From contig OZ020488.1 of NCBI GenBank assembly GCA_963971405.1, forward strand, positions 19,735,089-19,799,088: a stretch of 64,000 bases of DNA. Direction: 5' to 3'. Position 1 is the first letter of the stretch; every line of letters starts with the position of its first letter. Source of the stretch: Psococerastis gibbosa. Taxonomy: Eukaryota; Arthropoda; Insecta; Psocodea; Psocidae. Shown here one piece after another: positions 24,266 to 38,400 of the stretch. The position numbers and the translations under genes are program-made. The notes below the pieces were generated by a model, which was not told the DNA's origin, made no database searches, and saw only the letters and a program-made list of their open reading frames with translations.

Positions 24266-25560
24266 TACAGTCAGTGTTAAAAGTATTCGTAAACTTGTAC
24301 ATTTTTTTCGAAAACCTGTCTTATTTTACTTAAAATAATAGCGTCTAGCTAAAAAATTCCAGAATTTCATTTCAAAAATGCTAACAAAAAATTATAATAA
24401 AACAAAAGTGTGATTAATTGGTACACGGGAAAAGTATTCGTACAGCTGAAAAAACTACATGGGGCATGCGTCTAGTACTTCGTGGGGTATCCTTTTCGTT
24501 GTATTACGGCCTGAAGACGCCTGCCCATCGAACTCGTCAAGGTTTGGCACAGAGACACTGGTATTTTCGCCCATTCTTCCTGTAAGATGATTTTCAGCTG
24601 GTTTCTGTTGCTAAATGTCCTTTCCCTCAGGCGGCTTTCCAGATAGGACCACAAGTTTTCGATAGGATTCATGTCCGAACTCTGGGGAGGCGTGGCAAAT
24701 TGTCGGCGCACGTTGTACAGCAACCACAACTTCTTGTTACATGCTGTATGTTTAGGGTCATTGTCTTGTTGAAAAACAAAGTCCCTGTGGCACATAGAAT
24801 AATATTTACTGCTGTGGCATATGTACTAAACGTTACAGTCCCCTCTCAAGCCCATCTTGCCAGCACTAGCTTGGAGATTTTCTTTCAGTGTGTTGATGTT
24901 GATGATGCCATCAATAAACACTAACTTCCCTACACCAGCTGAAGAAAAATAGCCCCAAACTAGCACGGACCCGCCACCGTCTTTTACAGTCGGAGCTAAA
25001 TTTTTCGGATTTAGCTCCGTATTTGCTTGGCGCCACACTCTTATCTTGCCATCCGACCCAAACAAGTTGAACTTACTCTCATCAGAGAAAATAATCCGAT
25101 CAAAGTAAGTTTGGTCTGTGTTAATGTGGCTTTTGGCAAACTCAAGTCGTTTCCTTCTATGGACAGGATTGATCCATGGCTTGTTTCTAGGATTGCGACC
25201 ATGATATCCGCTGTCCCGCAGGGGTTTTCGGATGGTAGACTCATGAACAACGACCCCTCTTGTTTTCAAGTCGGCAGCGATCTTTGGTGCGCTCAACTTT
25301 GGATTTTTCTTGATGAGTCGCTGGACAAGGCGTTCGTCAACGGCACTCAGTTTACGCGGGCGTCCACTTCTTGGCATGCTTTTGACGGTTTTGCGGTCAC
25401 AAAATTTGTCTATTACCCCTTGGATGGTCGAACGGGGTCTACCCGTCAATGTCGCGATTTGGTTGAGGGATTTGCATTGGTTATGTAATCTCATAAAGAT
25501 CATCTGCTCTTCAGTTGTTTCTTTCCCTTTTCGACCCATTTATAGAGAAATTAATAAGAA
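24266..25560 (-). mobile_element. Tc1-like DNA transposon, 5'-truncated and inactive
   Basis: The left end has the motif AAAAGTATTCGTA at 24276-24288 and again as AAAAGTATTCGTACAG near 24430, the double-repeat layout of Tc1 ends. No matching inverted end occurs up to ~25760, so the other end is lost or diverged. The interior is the transposase at 24472-25539. Confidence 0.75.
24472..25539 (-). pseudogene. Tc1-like transposase, disrupted
   Basis: The reading frame runs from ATG at 25539 to a stop near 24826. It shows a paired helix-turn-helix region (SLNQIATLTGRPRSTIQGVI) and an RSGRPRK hook. Next come the first catalytic Asp in IIFSDESKF and the VWGYFSS.GVG block. After a break of roughly 55 bases that looks like an insertion, the protein resumes in another frame at 24795 with the second Asp (QQDNDPKHTA) and the Glu (NPIENLW), ending YPTKY at 24472. 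The D...D...E triad is present but split, so no active protein is expected. Confidence 0.88.
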
Positions 25561-25869
25561 ATGTACAAGGAAAATATAAACAAACAACTTATTTGTTTTG
25601 AAGTATCTTGTCGTCCGGTTTTTTCGCTCGAGTGTGCAAAAATGTTTTTTTCTGGAGGATAGAACGAAATAAATTTAAAACTTGGTTACAAAAATTAAAA
25701 ATGTCTACAGTATTTTACATTTTTAATAAAGTTACTGTAGGCTACGCCACGGCTATATTTAAGAGTAGATAAAATGACTTTTTTTGAGAAAAATTTGCAC
25801 TAGATAGAATGGCCCATTGACTCCCTGTCCGGTGTTTATGTTTTGCAAATCTGGCAACCCTAATTGTAA

Positions 25870-25975
25870 CTTAATTTATAATAAATATCTACATAATAGT
25901 CTCCTTAAAACAAAACAAACAAAAAATCTCAAGTCACAAATGAAGTAAAATCCCCGGTGGAATTGCCGCCTATGT
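25870..25975. repeat. Half of a palindromic MITE (relic)
   Basis: Matches the right half of the element at 27239-27500: ATCTACATAATAGTC, CCTTAAAA, AATCACAAATGAAGTAAAAT and the end GGAATTGCCGCCTA. The left arm is absent. Confidence 0.7.
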
Positions 25976-26261
25976 ACGGAGTCAATTATGTCAAAAGTAA
26001 AACGACAATTGTACAAAACTGATATATTAAAAAAAATACAAATATACCATCAATAAGACGAAAATACAGTAAGAATAGATAAATAGAATGCAACGGAAGG
26101 CGAATACCATAATGAAAAGTGTACACATACAATATCGGCCCCATATTATGGTTGTATCTTATCAACAGTAAAAAAAACGACGTCAAATATAAAATATAAC
26201 ACTTACTGGACCTCATATAAAATACTAAAACTACCAGCCTGCAGGTCTATTATCAGTTTGT

Positions 26262-26393
26262 CACTATGCCGTTTAATAATTACCTAACCTGGATTAAAAA
26301 TGTAAACAAGACAATTTCAGAATGGAATGCGCTACTCTAAAATGGTTCTGTTCATATTTTCAACCCCAGGTTAAGTTATTACTAAACGGCATG
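26262..26393. mobile_element. MITE family M1 just downstream of MED23
   Basis: The ends are inverted repeats: ATGCCGTTTAATAATTACCT on the left and the complement of AGTTATTACTAAACGGCAT on the right. The inner ACCTGG-ATTAAAAATG is also inverted. The element is ~130 bp, and its right end is 31 bp past the MED23 stop codon, so it probably lies in the MED23 3' UTR. Confidence 0.75.
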
Positions 26394-26423
26394 TTCCACC
26401 CACTGCAAATCAAATTTAATAGT

Positions 26424-29400
26424 TTATGTGCCCTGTATTTCCTCTATATTTAAGTGAGTAATGAACCGCAGCCTCATTTGAAGTGCAGGTCGTAATCTCC
26501 TTATGATAGCTTCAACTTCCAATTTGGTGACGTCTCCAACAAACATGTATTTAACATGATATCTATATAACATTAAGGAAAGAAAACGTGAGGTCAAGTA
26601 AAGGCCCTCGTACTCGGGTTGCTGCTGCTGGGGGTCTACTATGGGGATTTTTTTAAATCTTAACCTGTAGTCATAGGCTACTATGGCGATTTGAGATTTA
26701 CGTAACACCAATTATCATAAATAACATAACATCAATTATCATAAATAAACCCTAAGGTGTCACGTGACGGTATTAAAAGCATTAGCTAATGATTCGCATT
26801 GATTTAATTGTTTTAAACGAAAGAAAATTCAAATATTGATAAATTGATCCAAGGCTATATTTCGGGTGAATTTTTAATTTTTTCTCCCTTAGACATAAAA
26901 TTCTTAACATATTCCAAAATTCTACCTGCATATTTTGTACACTAGTGTTTCTAACAATTAAATGGAGCTGATAAGTTAAATGCTTAGAATACAGTCACGC
27001 GACACCTTGGGGTTTATTTACAACAATTTAATCCTATTGCCGGTGTTAAGTTAATCCCAAATCGCCATGGTAGGGCTGCAGGGATTAAAAATCTAAAAAA
27101 GATAATTTTAGACTCGAAGGCGGTATTCAAAATGGTTTTGTTTACATTTTTAACCCCAAGAATAAGTAAATACAAAACAGCGGCCCGCTGGTTAGAATGT
27201 ACTCTGCGATGTGGCAAACAATTATTAACATATTTATCTAAGGCGGCAATTCCACCGGCAATTTTACTTCATTTGTCATTTGAGATTTTTTGTTTGTTTT
27301 GTTTTAAGAAGACTATTATGTTGATACTTAACTTATCTATTATAAATTAAGTTATAATATGTTAGCAGACATCATTAATAAGTCTACCATATTATAACTT
27401 AATTTATAATACATAAGTTAAGTATCTACATAATAGTCCCCTTAAAATAAAACAAGCAAAAAATCACAAATGAAGTAAAATCGCCGGAATTGCCGCCTAA
27501 CGGCTTTTTCACTGTAGCCATAGGGCTAGCAGAAGATTTCTTCTCACTTCCGAAGGTTTTGTGACGTTGACACGTGTTCGGGTGTGCCTAGGGGAAAACC
27601 GTGCAGTTTTGTGCGGTCGACAAGAAATTTTCTGCTAGCCCGGATATGTTCACAATGGTGCTGAATTAAAACATGCAAGGGCTGCTGATCGATAACTAGA
27701 GAACGTCCAGGGGCACTCTTACATACATTGATCCGAGCGGGAAGTTACTTACTTATTAATTATTAAATAATCATGTTACGAATAAAATGTCAGTATAAAC
27801 TCCCTAATATTTCATGAGATGTAAAATAATTAATACATACTTACGCTTTACTGTATTTACAGTAGTCGAATAATGAAATATATACATACCCATACGCACA
27901 TGAACCAAGTCCTTATATGTCGTTAACTATAAAAGGATACAGTAAATCGCAGATGGGGTCCATATACTTTAAATTAGTGACTGATTTATCCACTTGTTCA
28001 AGAAGCTCATAAAGCTCTACAGTCAAACCCAACATAGAGCGTGGCCTCTCTGAATGCAATCGATTAAAGTAGGGTCCCACGAGGTGACACAGATATAGGA
28101 ACTGCTCTTCGGTTTTAACAACTGCTTTTACCTTTTCTTTCACGAAGCTGTAATAACAATGAAATTTATTTTACTCGGAGAAGTCAATCGACTTCATTGG
28201 AAAATATATTATTAAAGTATTATTATTAATGTCACGGCAAATTAATAAATACATTCATTATATATATCTATACATCATATTACATCTTATAACAGGTATG
28301 AAAACGGAGCTGTTACTGCAATCAACGGGCGCCTACGAACCTTTTGTGTCCCAAAGGGATGAAAAGAAGTTATTGGTTGACTCCAATTTCTATGCTAGAG
28401 AGACTATGATCAACCGCAGATGGGCTCGACAAAATTAAGAGCTGCACCATGTACAAACAAAACTAGCTATACACGGATTGTAACACAAAGTGTGTGAACG
28501 GTGGGACTGCCACGATGCGGACCAAGACTGGAGATATATGTTGTGCCGAAAACAGTGCCCAAAATACCATATTGAGTGATGCACACAGAGAGTGAGGTCT
28601 ATTGCTTCCTATGTCACCTACGTCGTTTATTGTATTATTTGTAATTTTAAAAGTGCACGATTTGTGCTCATAACAAACTTATTTAAATGCATGTTATTAT
28701 AATATTTGTACAATATTGTACTTACGTAGGTAATGTCGATATTTGACCGACATCAGCGTGGTGCCACATTGCATGGGCTAAAGCCAACATGTAGCTGAAT
28801 TGGTTTTCAAGAAGAGAATCATGAGTTACATTGAAGTTGAAAAGTTGGAAAGCAGAGTTGTGATACGGCCAGGACGTCATTTCCTTGCACGTCATAACTT
28901 CAATTAATCGTTCATCAACCACTGACCAGTACGATTCAGGCAGAGCAGCTAGGACTAAGCCTACTGAATTGATCCATGTATGTATTTGGTTCCAAGGAAT
29001 AACGGTGTAACTGGAAACAATACAGTATACAATACTAGCCTGTACCGTGTATATTTAAACTTGGGTTATCGCATGTTACATAATTATCCATCGCTTTCAA
29101 TAGCACTATAAAACTATACATTCTGGACTTATATGATTCCCCAGACAATGCAATCGATAATTTACTACTGTAACTAAGCTATATTATGGAACCAATAATA
29201 ATTTCATTTCATTTAAAAACAAATGTATGGGTTAGATAGCGTCAAACTATCAAGTCTCAAATCGTTGATAAGGTGTAACTGTGCCAGTGAGTTTTCCCCT
29301 TACTTACTTAACGTGTCCGGGCCTAGGACACGTTGATCCAAAACGTTGCGGCCTGGATTTCCCCTGTAGATGGCAGTTCTTGCCGAAAGCGCTCCGGGTT

Positions 29401-32400
29401 TTAAACTAACACTAGTAAGTTTCCTTGACAATGTTAATTTCTTAATTAGTTGGGGTTTACTAACTCTAGTTATTATAACAAATTTTATTGAAACACTAAC
29501 GTTTTGATTGTTCAGCGTCAAACTTAATAAATAAATAAGTAAATAATGCCTTCTTGTTCTTTTACTAAGCCAACCTAACGGAGGCTATAAAGCCCTCACT
29601 TACAATCAACTAGGAAGCCTGCTTTACATGCCCCCGAAGCATGGCCTGAAAATATAGCTATCGAACTCGAACCAACAACCTTTCGGATGAAAGTCGGAGT
29701 CCGTACCACTACTCTTCATGCCCCGACTTACCCTTTTGTGACAACGTCGAGAAGATTGTTGGTGACAACAGTAGGATTAACCGGCAGTGACATCAGCTCG
29801 ACACAGGTGACATACAGTGCATGGGCCGCAGGGTTCGGAAACTCATTGAAGCGCCAGTCAGTAGGAGGGAAGTGCGACTTGCTACCGCTCATAGCTGAAT
29901 ATAGGTTAAGGAACTAAAAAACATATTCCTATTATTTACGGTTCACAGTATGTTAAATCCGAAAATATGGTATCAAGAAAAAACTGGACAATGCGGGGAC
30001 CAATTGTCCGCCTTATCCAGGTTTCAATAATTACATTATGTTATTGAGGGGATTACCAGTTTCGGAGTAAAGAAAGGACGAGGTATACACCAAATTAAAA
30101 AGAGAAGGTGAGTTAAAGCAGTATGCCTGGTAACCCAGAATAAAATTAATAAGGCAAAGCATTTAAAAGGATACTTTCTACGATCCTGCGCACCAGCTTA
30201 ATATAGTAGTCAAGGTCCGGGAGCCAAGTCACTTCGTCGGTGGCTCCTGACATGTACTGAAGGTAAGATTCCGATAAACTCCAGCCAGCGGGCCGTATAT
30301 CCTTGAGAGCACCGAGTACGGCTGCCACCAGGCGACGACGTAGGGCCGGACGCTCCCTTAGGTTGCGGTCGTAATAGTGGAGCGTGTTGTACAAGTAGGT
30401 GATAGGCCGGTCTAAAATGTATGTCACCATAAATAAATAAATAATTCTTACGTTCATTTGGAACGTCAAAATACGAGTACAACCACCTAAAAAAACATTA
30501 TATGCCGTATGTAGGCCTATATATATATACATATATATATATGTATATATATAGGTATTCACTATTACCAGCTTTTTTCTTCTTTTCCTTATATATATAT
30601 TTACAAAATACAATAACTTACATAATGATAACATCCCGCATCCCCAAGCAAGCGCTTATTTGGGACAAAAGGCTCAAACAGTGCTGCTAAGGTGCCCATT
30701 CCACATACGTACAACGTCAATGAAAATTATGAAATTGAAGGTGGTAGCAGACATTAAAGACATACTAAAAATTCTGCTACCACCTTCAATTTCATAATTT
30801 TTATTGACGTTGTACGCATATGGAATACCCGCCTAAACATGATTTCATCATATTATTTTTGTTATTTATTTATACTGTTTGTTTTATTTACTTATTTTTT
30901 GTTTAAATGTTAATAGTCTGTTTTTATTATTATTCCCTCCCATTGACCAACCATTTTTTTATCCCCGCTTTTAACTCACCCATCTGTTTAAATGTTTTCA
31001 TTTCTGGAGGAAGTTCATTTAATATCTTTGGTAAGAGTACTTTGTTTTATCTTTCTCCATATTTGATATATGTTATCTCAAACTTAAGCTTTTTAGCTTA
31101 ATAATAATAATAATAATAATAATAAAAGTTGCGTGGAAGGAGAAAGTCACCATGAATTGAACAGTAGGGAATGTGCTATGAGTACTGCTCAATGCTTTCA
31201 CTGTACTCTAAGAATAATTCTGTACTGCAATCCAATAGGTAGTTCTGATTGTCGTCTCCCGAAATGATCCTAATCTCACTGGGAAATCCCATTTCCGATC
31301 TTAAATAACAATGAATAAAATGATAAAACTTGGCAAATCCATAACAATAAAAAAGCACTTTAACCAATTCAGTAGCGAATTAGCATAAATCGTAAGCAGA
31401 GTAATTACTTATTAGTTACGGGTCACATTATAATTTTTTTGCGCAAAAGATTCAGCACACTACACAGAGATTAGAATGGAAATGTCTCGGTGAAGAATGC
31501 TGGACGGCTACCCCATGCATTGGAACAGTACGCAGTAATCTTTACCGATGCATTTTAAAGAGTGGTGTTGATAATCTTAGGGTAACTGATCAAGCTGGTT
31601 CCAACTAGCGACACCCAACCATTATGATCGCTTAGTCGGAACTTCTCAGTAGGCTAAACTAACTAATTATGAGTTCTTGCAGACTTACCATGAAATTTAT
31701 ATAAGCAGCCTAGGTGCTCCAGCAAAGTCTCCAAAGATTTAGCTACAGGAGGAAGCTCCAGATAACGATGGATTACGATATCAAAAACAGGTAGGAACCT
31801 AAGGCAGACGTTGCCGAAGTAGACAGGTAGCGGATGGTATGAAGAGGAAGCTCCACCTTGCTGCTCTAGAATACCTTCTGGTGCAAATTTTTCTGGGTAT
31901 TTGCGATGAAAAGCCAGATGTTTCTCGTGCCAAGTCGACTGCTTCCAATGTTCGGGAGAATTTTCCTTGACAAAGTCTTGAACACGATTTCGAAATTCAG
32001 CAGCTTTCAGGAGAAGAAGTTGAATTATAAAAAAACAGACTTGGGCTTCGTTGCCTTCTTGGGTTCGAAGAGCCTAAAAAGTTACATAATGACGTTTAGT
32101 GCGAGTACTAGGAATAGTAATTAGTGATACGAGGGGTGCGGTTTATTGAATGGTAAATAATCAAAGCACTGCTGCGGAGCATTGGGAATTTGGAATGCTA
32201 CTAAAGCCTGACTGACTCCCGAAACTACCAATAGCAACCAAATAAGGCAACTCCTTCGCGCACACACACCGACCGGTGCAAATACTCGAAAGAGTCTCGC
32301 GCCTAAAAATTAATAATAATAAAAATAAAGAAACTACTAAAGCCAACGTTCAAATATTAAACCTACAGTTTTTGGGCAAGTCGACTTTCAAATGAAGTTA

Positions 32401-35400
32401 AAGGCATAATACCGTACCAAGCAGAGGACAAGTCGATCAATTGTTACAATATTGTATTTCCAGATCATATCATTTAAGGCATCAACACATTTGTTGACGT
32501 GCTGCTCTCCACGGGACATGGTGAATTCGAACACCAAATAGTCACAAAACTTCCGAAGATGGGCAGATAGTGCTCTTGCTCCTATTCTTTCCAAAATCCT
32601 AAAAAAAGGATTTCATTTTAATTTTCTAAAAACATTTTGATTAAGTTTTGAACCACATCATAGGCCAATTTTTTTTTATTCTTTTGTAGTGATCAGAGAT
32701 TTGTTCGTAAATTAATTAGTTAAGTGTAATAAGTTACAGAACATACTTGTAAGCTATGGATGATATCCGATCAGTCTCCAGAATTACTTTCCACAGCAAA
32801 CAGATGAAGAGCGGTGGCGTGGCAGCAACGGAAAAGTGAGTGATAATGTCGTTTTCATTGCTCATTGACGCCCAGTTGCGATATTCCTCTTCAACAGCTT
32901 TCTTTAAGGAAAACGTAGTTAAATAAGTCGCCTAACTACTAGTAGTAATTTAAAATACAGTCCACTTAGGGCGGGTCGCTATGGTGCTCCGTAATTATTT
33001 AGTTGTCTGCAGGACAATTAAAATTGTCCAGTGCTTTGGGGTAGAAGCGGCTGATTAACAATCATCGCGAGTCGAGGCAATAATTGATGAACTGAAGATG
33101 GCTGAGCGACCCTTAATGGATGCATGGCTTCCCATTTACAATTTCATGGATTGAAAACTAAATTAATACAGGTAAAGCACTCAATGTTTACATATGACAA
33201 GACAGTTTCTTATTTTCACAAATGTAAAATAATCAGGGCTCTTACTTTGAGCTGAGCTTTTATTTCTTTTTGAACAGTATTGTGCTGGAAAAATTCTTGG
33301 AGCACTGGTGGGAAGCACTGCAGGGTATGATGAGCCCAGGAATGGGGAGTATTTTGCATTATAGTGTTCAAAAGTTCTTTGCACCACGTTCCAGACATTG
33401 CATCAGAACCTACAACATAAAAAAAAAATTATCACGAGATATTTTCCAACACGTCAAGGCGGCCATTAAAAATATACATCAATTGGAAAGAGTTAGTAAA
33501 ACAAGGTTTCAAAATTAATTTGCAAGAAGTAACAACAAGGATAATAGGAATTAATTTTTGCTTTTGAAGACTATGACTTACCTGTACCAGTAACATGCAT
33601 GGAGCGCGCAAGTGTCAAGACGAGAGCTCTATTCAATTCCTCGGACTCAGCAGAGACCAGAGTTTTAGGTTCACTCAGAAACCTGGACAATTGCGGCTGC
33701 ACTTCCGCTGACCCTAAACCAGTGATGAGTCGTAAGGCAGTACTCTCCACACTAGAAACAAATTGTAACGGATATACTGTATGTACGAAGGTCAAAAGGC
33801 GACTCCCGAACATTCGTCAGAAAAATCAACAACAATATTTTCTGATTGATAGTCCATACGAAAAACGTAGCACCAAACTAAAATTCCATCGAATTTAAAG
33901 GTCGAGGAGTTGTTTGGAGTCGCTTTTAGCAGCTACCCTATGTGAGTGCCAATAATTATGGTTGTTTCTGTAACTTTGTTCAATTGACTTTTTAAAATTA
34001 TTCATAATTTAGACTTTCCTTATACCAACGTTTCAATTGGAAAGCAAAAACCTTTACCATAAATGAAGTTGGCTTTGGTTAGTCTGAGGAACTGCCGCAA
34101 GACTGTGTAGATGAGACAAAAGTTGAACACGGTAGTGTGGTTGAATATGGTGCATCCTATAACTGAACATTTCCAACAGCGTGTACAGAATTCCCCATGC
34201 GTGGGATTTGAAAACAGTCGGCAGCAAAGTACCTGCAGCAAACAAACAATATGTTACGCTTACGCCACTGTTGACCAACTGCAAAAAAAAAAAAAATAAT
34301 CCCTTTCGGTTCTGGCCGATCAGGTGAAGGGAGATTCCGCAGACCCTGCTTTGCCTCTACGCTACCTACGCTATGATGTAATAAAAAATAAAACATACTT
34401 TATTATTTTCCCGACCATAACATCAACACACAAAGCACTCTTGTGCTCCAAATTTCGAACCACAATGCCGACTATGAACATTACTTATCAAATTATTTTC
34501 ACTTTGACTGGACGCCATTTGAAAATGGTTGATTTGTCGCAAAAAGTGTTGATCACCATTATCGTAGATAATAATACGGGCTTTCAGTCAGATTTTAGTT
34601 CATTCCTCTGCGACCAATATTAACTGAGATATGAATTATATAAGGTTTTAATCGGCCGCCATCTTAATCTTAAATAGGTAGCTGGTTAACGAACTCGATC
34701 AAGACATTTGTAAGATCAATTTTTGTGCCAAGTTTCATCAAAGTCTGTTAATATTTACGGAAGTTAGAGTGTTTCCTAAAATCGATATACATAAATACAT
34801 ACGTATACATGCATACATACATATATATATATATATATAACATTTTGAATGAAGGGTGGTTTTAGGCTCAGGGGGTCATGAAATGAAAAGTTGTGAAGAA
34901 ATTTTCCGAAAGTCGAACATTGGTCGCCATCTCAATAGGTATATGAATCTCCCTAAAATCAAGCGAGCAAAGCCATCTCAGAACAGGCTTGACGATTTTA
35001 TGGATAGTTTTGAAGAAAATGTAGTTCTGCATCAAACTTGGTTACAAGTTGCTACTTCTTTATTTTTATGTTTGTTTCGTCAACTTTCCTTTAAATTCAT
35101 TTATGTTGAAGTTAAAACAGTGAAACGACAAAATACCCACTTATAAAGCCTTTGATTCCAAGTGACTCAATCTCAGTATAAACAAGCAATCGACTGTACG
35201 TTTCTACTAGAGCAGGAGCGAGGGCTAAGCTGGACTTGCTCTGGGCCTGTTTAATGGCATGAGTGACAATGCTGTGGATTAGACTCATTTTTGAATGAAC
35301 CTGAAACGAAAGTCAGTGTTTATTAGTGTAAAAATGGAAAATCTGCCAGTACATTGCCGCATTACATGGCATATAATGCTGCAAAATTTTGAATAAATTC

Positions 35401-38400
35401 CCTTTATGCAATAAAGTTGGCTCACAGGCCTGATCGGTTAGATAGTTAAGCAGCTGTCTAACAAATACGAATCTTGTCGAAGAGCATACAAGCAGAGGGT
35501 TTTGCGACCTCTGTACTTGCGGGCTTGCGGTCCAACGGTTAAGACGATGCCCCGGGTAGGCATAGATCATGGGTTCAAAGTCCACCAAGTCAAGATTTTT
35601 TTGAAATCCTCAAATTTTGGGTAAATCTGCCAGTGATAGGGTCATATTTTTCATGTACAACTTTCGAATGGATAAATGCGTTACTGAAAACTCACTCTCG
35701 TGGAACACGTTCGCAGATCAAGAGTTTAATAAGTAACACTGATCACAGTTGTTAAAAATAGAACATCTAGAATTAAAATGGATTATGAAATATTTTATAA
35801 AAAGACTGATTATTCCAGCGATATTTTACCGTTAAAGAATCCAAGATAGCCATAGAGAGCGGAACGGTTGGCTCAGGAGGAGGCATCGATGATGATTTCT
35901 GAGCACCCAAGATGGTCTCAACTAAGGCGGCCATAGGGCGGGTGAAGAATTCCTGATTCGTCGAGTAAGCATTACAGGAAAGTGCGATTCTATAGTCGGC
36001 TCCCATTCCAAGCCCAAGGTTATTGTTTGGCTGTCCTAAATGCTGCAAATACCTGTTACAATAGGACAAAGGGTATGGTAGGCCTCATAGAAATAGGGTA
36101 CATAATTACTGTAGAAACAAATCAAATGGTTTCACCAACTGTAAATTGGTTAAGTTCTATTGTTATTATATGAGGAGCTTGGTTACAAACGTGGCCAACT
36201 CCATTTTTTTACAAAATGGGGTTTTGATCCGACCTTGCAGAAAATTTTAATGTCCACCTGCACGTTGTAAAATAAAGTGACAAAAGCAGCCAGATTGCGC
36301 ACAGAAGTGCTGAGACGTCTAGGGTTAGCTATAAACTTAATGCAATTTTCAACAGAAAATCCACTCTCCTGAAAAATTCTACAACTTGGAGTTGGCCATG
36401 TTTGTAAACAGCCTCCTCATATGGTAATTAATTACTTCCAATTAGACACAACACAACTCTTGATCGGGTCCTATTCACGTCACAGATGAGACGGTCGTAA
36501 AGTAGACAAACAGACGTGATTTCCATTTCATTGTTTACAACGGAATCTCGAAAATGGATATCCAATTTAAGTATTTGCCGCATAAAATTCGGTTTGCCTC
36601 ATGACCTAAACAATGTAATCGTCAACCCATTCAGCTCAAATCACAAGAAAGGAGCCTCCACGAAGATCGGTTTTATAAACGTGGACAAAAAACCGATCGG
36701 GCGCACCCCGGGCAACGTTAAGTGGTAACATCTAGCGGCTAATCCTTTCACCACCGAGACGAGACCTTCCTCTTCTTTTGTGAATGCACCGACGCTGGCG
36801 TCGGTTTGGCTGAGACCAGAAACAAGGAGTCTCTACCTCGGACACGAAAAAGTAAAAGTAAAGTACAGAGAGAAATCTTAATCTCATAAACATGCTTCAT
36901 GTAATGTTTCCAACAGCTTTAATATCTTGTAGCAGTTTTCAAGCAAAAAAACTTTATTCGTACTGGAAACATTTAAAGATACCGGTTTACATAAAATATG
37001 ATGAATACTTACTCATGATGAACTTTGAGAGCGAATGGTATGGGTCTTTGGATGTTGAGGTGATCTGCCTGCGCCTTTTTAAGTAAATGAATCCAAATAC
37101 AAGTCATCGCCATTTGGTGCGTGCAAACAGCTTTGCTAACATCAGGTACGGGCAGAGGCTCTTTTTCAGGATAGAGCAAATCGTACAGTTTTAAAACTGG
37201 TAGGAAGTTACTTAACTGAAAGAATACTCAAATAAAATTTAACTCTCACTCCTCCCTATTCTGAACATTCTTTTCACCGCTATCGAGTTTTTAGATCTCC
37301 ATCTCTCCTCTTTCAGCACTGATCCCTCTGTCTAAATATAAATAAATAAATAAAGACTTTTTGTTGTTTCTATTACTAAGCCAACCTAGCGGGGTCTAGT
37401 TCTTGGCCTTCAAATACCTTCTCCAGCCATATTTACGCCACTCGCTCTTCCCCTTTAAATGGCTGTATTACTGAAGTTACCTCTAACGATTCACTCCGAG
37501 ACTGGTTTTATCATAATATGCCTGCTCAATTTTTGTCAAATTTCGCCACCACACACTATGCGTAAAATTGTGTTTATTAGAATAAGAATTAATCATCGAT
37601 CGGCGCCGGCGGCCGGCGCTAAGACCACAGCAGTATAGCATTGCATCATTAACAAAGGTGACCAAGGGCATCGGCATGTCAAATCGCTTTAAATAGAAGG
37701 AAAGTGGGAACGCACCGGATTTCTTTGTATGCTGCCAGAAATAAACTGAAGAAGCACCCACATCAAATGGTCTCTTCCTTTACGCAGTTCCCGCCCTGAC
37801 AACTAAAACACAAAGATGCAACAATTAATTATTTATGTCAAATAGTAGGCCATTTCAAAATTTCAGACGTCTGTCTAAATTATCTCCAATGGGGAAATGT
37901 ATTGTCTTTTTCTTACACTTCTAGTGTATATGCCAGCGGGCCTACTGTGCCGTTTAGTATTAACTTATTCCCGGGGTTAAAAATGTAAACAAAACAATTT
38001 TGAATATCACTTTCCATTCAAAAACTATCTTGTTTAGATTTTTAATCCCAAAAGATTTAAAACCATCATAGAATTTACTATGAAAAAAATCGCCATAGTA
38101 GGCTCGCAGAAAAAGTACTACACTCCTATTAATTGGCCTAGGCCCTCAAACTAAAATGGTTATAGGACTCATTCATGTGTTCATGCCTAAGGTAAAATAG
38201 ACCTCATAATCGACATTCAATATTTTCATTTACTATATAAGCGGCGTTTCCATTGACCTCGTTTTGCAGAATGCACATGACGTTGACGTGGGGGCAGACA
38301 TTAAAGACTTATTAATGATGTCTGCTACCACGTCAACGTCATGTGCATTCTGCAAAACGCCGCCATAGGTACCTTCTCATGAAGAGCCATGACAATATTG

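Noticed and set aside
25027..25488. 153-residue plus-strand frame
   Set aside because: It is the antisense of the Tc1 transposase.
28229..28640. Plus-strand frame with Cys-rich continuation in a MED23 intron
   Set aside because: Several stops and no recognised domain; too little to call a gene.
37483..37761. 92-residue minus-strand frame overlapping MED23 exon 7
   Set aside because: It is out of frame with the MED23 protein and runs into intron; the exon ends at 37716.
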